This document shows, in pieces, positions 62,646-64,000 of a stretch of 64,000 nt of DNA (position 1 is its first letter; every line of letters starts with the position of its first letter). A program made the translations under genes and the position numbers. Source of the DNA: Paenochrobactrum pullorum (GTDB lineage Bacteria; Pseudomonadota; Alphaproteobacteria; Rhizobiales; Rhizobiaceae); NCBI RefSeq assembly GCF_041929845.1, contig NZ_JBHEEH010000004.1, positions 137,992-201,991 of the forward strand. Direction: 5' to 3'. Under the pieces are notes generated by a model. It was not told the origin of the DNA and ran no database searches. It worked only from the letters and a program-made list of their open reading frames with translations.

Positions 62646-62678
62646 GTGGCCTCGTTATTTTATTTTATGAGAGGCCAC
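62646..62678 (-). terminator. Terminator-like stem after the 44-aa gene
   Basis: GTGGCCTC (62646-62653) and GAGGCCAC (62671-62678) form a perfect 8-bp stem 20 bp after the stop of the minus-strand small gene. The loop is 17 nt and there is no clean T run, so termination efficiency is unclear. Confidence 0.5.
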
Positions 62679-62698
62679 CATAAAATTATAAGTAAAAC

Positions 62699-62833
62699 TT
62701 ATTTTTTTAATGGAGTTTTTTGAGGTGTTGGAAACCGGCTGGCACCCGGTTCTGGTGTTGCTGTATTTGTTACCGTTTTATCTTTTTTAGGCTTTTTGGC
62801 TTCACGGTTTCCGCGATTCATACCTTTTGCCAT
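62699..62833 (-). CDS. Small basic conserved protein (44 aa)
   Basis: A 44-residue frame starting MAKGMNRGNREAKKPKKDK and ending FPTPQKTPLKK, with AAGGA 8 nt before the ATG. The MAKGxxRxNxEAKKPKK start is that of a small protein seen in many Rhizobiales and other alphaproteobacteria, function unknown. Too short for most gene callers. It is very basic, so RNA or DNA binding is conceivable. Confidence 0.7.
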   Translation of the reverse strand: MAKGMNRGNREAKKPKKDKTVTNTATPEPGASRFPTPQKTPLKK

Positions 62834-63269
62834 GATGCATTCCTTTATTTGAACATAATTTAATTGATGTAATTTCTTCGTAAAATATCAGCAGAACTTA
62901 GCGTGGATTACATTTCTGTTGTTTGTTGTATGCTTTAAATGCAACATGGTTCTCTTATGCTGAATTAAGCTAGGAACTGGTGATATACAGCGCATATTGG
63001 AGACGCGTATCAGAAAACGATTGTTTTTACGCATATTTCTGGAGGACACATCGCCATCCTTGTTGGGGCTAGGGGGTCGCACCCGTAACCGATAGCGCCC
63101 GCTTCAAATACTATCGAGGTACCCACCATGCGCTTTATGTTCTGATAAAGCAACAATGATGAGTGAATATGTCATGAGGTTATGCAAAGCGGTTTTGCTT
63201 TTTATCCATATCGCTTTGGGAACACTAAATACTTATATACGTTGATGTTATAGCCAACAGGAGTTTGTT
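62834..63269. other. Noncoding spacer before the lipocalin gene
   Basis: 436 bp without a convincing gene. The only sizeable frame (minus, 62888-63082) has no ribosome site and low-complexity content. A GC-rich patch around 63064-63120 (GGGGTCGCACCC and neighbours) breaks the AT-rich background but folds into nothing I recognise. Confidence 0.45.
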
Positions 63270-63806
63270 ATGAGCGCTAAAAAGATATTATTGGCCGCAA
63301 TAGGATTAGTCGCTGGCTATAAATTGTATAAAGCAAGCAATCCTAAAATTCCTGAGAATGTGGTACCGGTCACAGGGTTTGATTTAAACCGCTATCTTGG
63401 CAAATGGTTTGAAGTCGCCCGCGTCGACAACCGTTTCGAGAAAGGCTTAATCAAAACGACAGCCGAATATACTCTTAACGGTGATGGCACTGTAAGTGTA
63501 CTAAATAGCGGTGTTGATGAAGTATCCGATCGACACAAACGTGCTTCCGGAACAGCTGTGTTTGTGCAAGGGAAAGACGTCGGAGCGCTGAAAGTTTCTT
63601 TCTTTGGTCCATTCTATGGCGGTTACAACATTGTCGCCTTAGACGAAGATTACCAGTGGGCGATAATCGCCGGATCCAGTCCGAAATACTTTTGGGTGTT
63701 ATCCCGTACCCCTAATGTGCCAACAGAATTAAGAGAGCGGGCTATTCAAGCTGCTGTTAATATTGGGATAAATCCTAAAAATATTAACTGGGTAAGTCAG
63801 GCTTGA
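63270..63806 (+). CDS. Lipocalin (Blc-like), membrane-anchored form
   Basis: Bacterial lipocalin of 178 residues that binds lipophilic molecules. The family GxW motif is in LNRYLGKWFEVARVDNRFEK near residue 47; DGTVSVLNSG, GALKVSFFGPFYGGYNIVAL and YFWVLSRTP follow. An N-terminal hydrophobic stretch (residues 5-20) is present, but no lipobox Cys, so it is probably membrane-anchored or exported, not a lipoprotein as E. coli Blc. AGGAG precedes the ATG. Codon use is nearer the core than its surroundings. Confidence 0.88.
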   Translation: MSAKKILLAAIGLVAGYKLYKASNPKIPENVVPVTGFDLNRYLGKWFEVARVDNRFEKGLIKTTAEYTLNGDGTVSVLNSGVDEVSDRHKRASGTAVFVQGKDVGALKVSFFGPFYGGYNIVALDEDYQWAIIAGSSPKYFWVLSRTPNVPTELRERAIQAAVNIGINPKNINWVSQA

Positions 63807-63831
63807 AAGAACAGATGCTTGTATAATCTTT

Positions 63832-63981
63832 TTATGTGCTTGAGGCACTTGGTTTAGCGCCCACTGCGCAACCTTTATTTTCCCATTCGCTTTGCTCTCC
63901 AGCATTATTAATGATGGATGTAATGGACTTGATGTGGTGGACGGCCTCCTGATCCGCTTTTGTGCGATAGTGTGGTTGTTT
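63832..63981 (-). pseudogene. C-terminal coding fragment, family unknown
   Basis: A minus-strand frame closed by stops at both ends reads KQPHYRTKADQEAVHHIKSI then SEWENKGCAVGAKPSASST-stop, clearly protein-like, but has no start codon; a TAA at 63982-63984 cuts it from anything upstream. It may be the decayed end of a phage-type protein. A longer overlapping frame is spurious. Confidence 0.3.
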
Positions 63982-64000
63982 TTAAAAGCCACCAAGGAGA

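Noticed and set aside
62888..63082. 64-codon minus-strand frame before the lipocalin
   Set aside because: No ribosome site, low-complexity content, no recognised motif.
63729..63995. 88-codon minus-strand frame overlapping the lipocalin end
   Set aside because: It overlaps the lipocalin C terminus in antisense, and the neighbouring frame is more protein-like.
1..64000. CRISPR array, insertion sequence or intact prophage
   Set aside because: No regularly spaced repeats, no transposase or integrase frame with catalytic motifs, and no phage structural genes were seen on either strand.

Overview
The window is a chromosomal segment of an alphaproteobacterium, most likely a Hyphomicrobiales (Rhizobiales) member close to Brucella/Ochrobactrum/Pseudochrobactrum. 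This is inferred from four things: the gene order, a circularly permuted two-piece tmRNA gene with a rhizobial-type tag, an SOS box of the alphaproteobacterial GTTC-N7-GTTC form, and lineage-typical small proteins (SspB-alpha, DUF4169, ribbon-helix-helix, DUF2853). Most of the window is densely packed core genome.

Region 1 (1-12.4 kb) is the distal dcw cluster: mraY (5' truncated by the window edge), murD, ftsW, murG, murC, murB, then after a 282-bp gap ddl, ftsQ, ftsA, ftsZ. These genes make lipid II and build the division ring. Region 2 (12.6-18.7 kb) holds lpxC, bamD, recN and ligA (outer-membrane biogenesis and DNA repair). Region 3 (18.7-33 kb) has pepP-like and prmA, a SCO1-like copper protein, a hexapeptide acyltransferase, a CreA-family protein, a DAACS symporter, uvrD with an upstream SOS box, a very large AsmA-family protein and the RHH-DUF4169-sspB operon. 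Region 4 (33.2-43.6 kb) has a Bcr/CflA-type efflux pump, the minus-strand tmRNA gene, thyA-folA, hflK-hflC-DUF2065, a DegP-type protease, and serB divergent from miaA.

Region 5 (43.7-53.7 kb) is a branched-chain amino-acid block. It has a leader peptide rich in Ile/Leu/Val codons with an attenuator, ilvB and ilvN, then (after a LysE exporter, a RecD-like helicase, pdxJ, kup and a TetR regulator with its own palindromic operator) ilvC. A second, diverged copy of the ilvC 3' end lies just downstream of ilvC. Region 6 (53.8-59.3 kb) holds single genes for metabolism and stress: Nudix, PhzF, UspA, a deaminase, an XRE-like regulator and two adjacent P-loop kinases.

Region 7 (59.43-64 kb) differs from the rest. 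It starts with a 45-bp 3' fragment of a tRNA-Lys(CTT) gene, as left by site-specific integration. It continues with AT-rich, gene-poor DNA full of decayed reading frames (one resembling a phage ERF recombinase), a dispersed two-hairpin repeat, a few small intact genes and a lipocalin. I read it as one end of an eroded integrated element. I saw no intact integrase, transposase or CRISPR array in the window. The best leads for something new are the apparently leaderless ilv leader peptide, the ilvC tail relic and the island edge.
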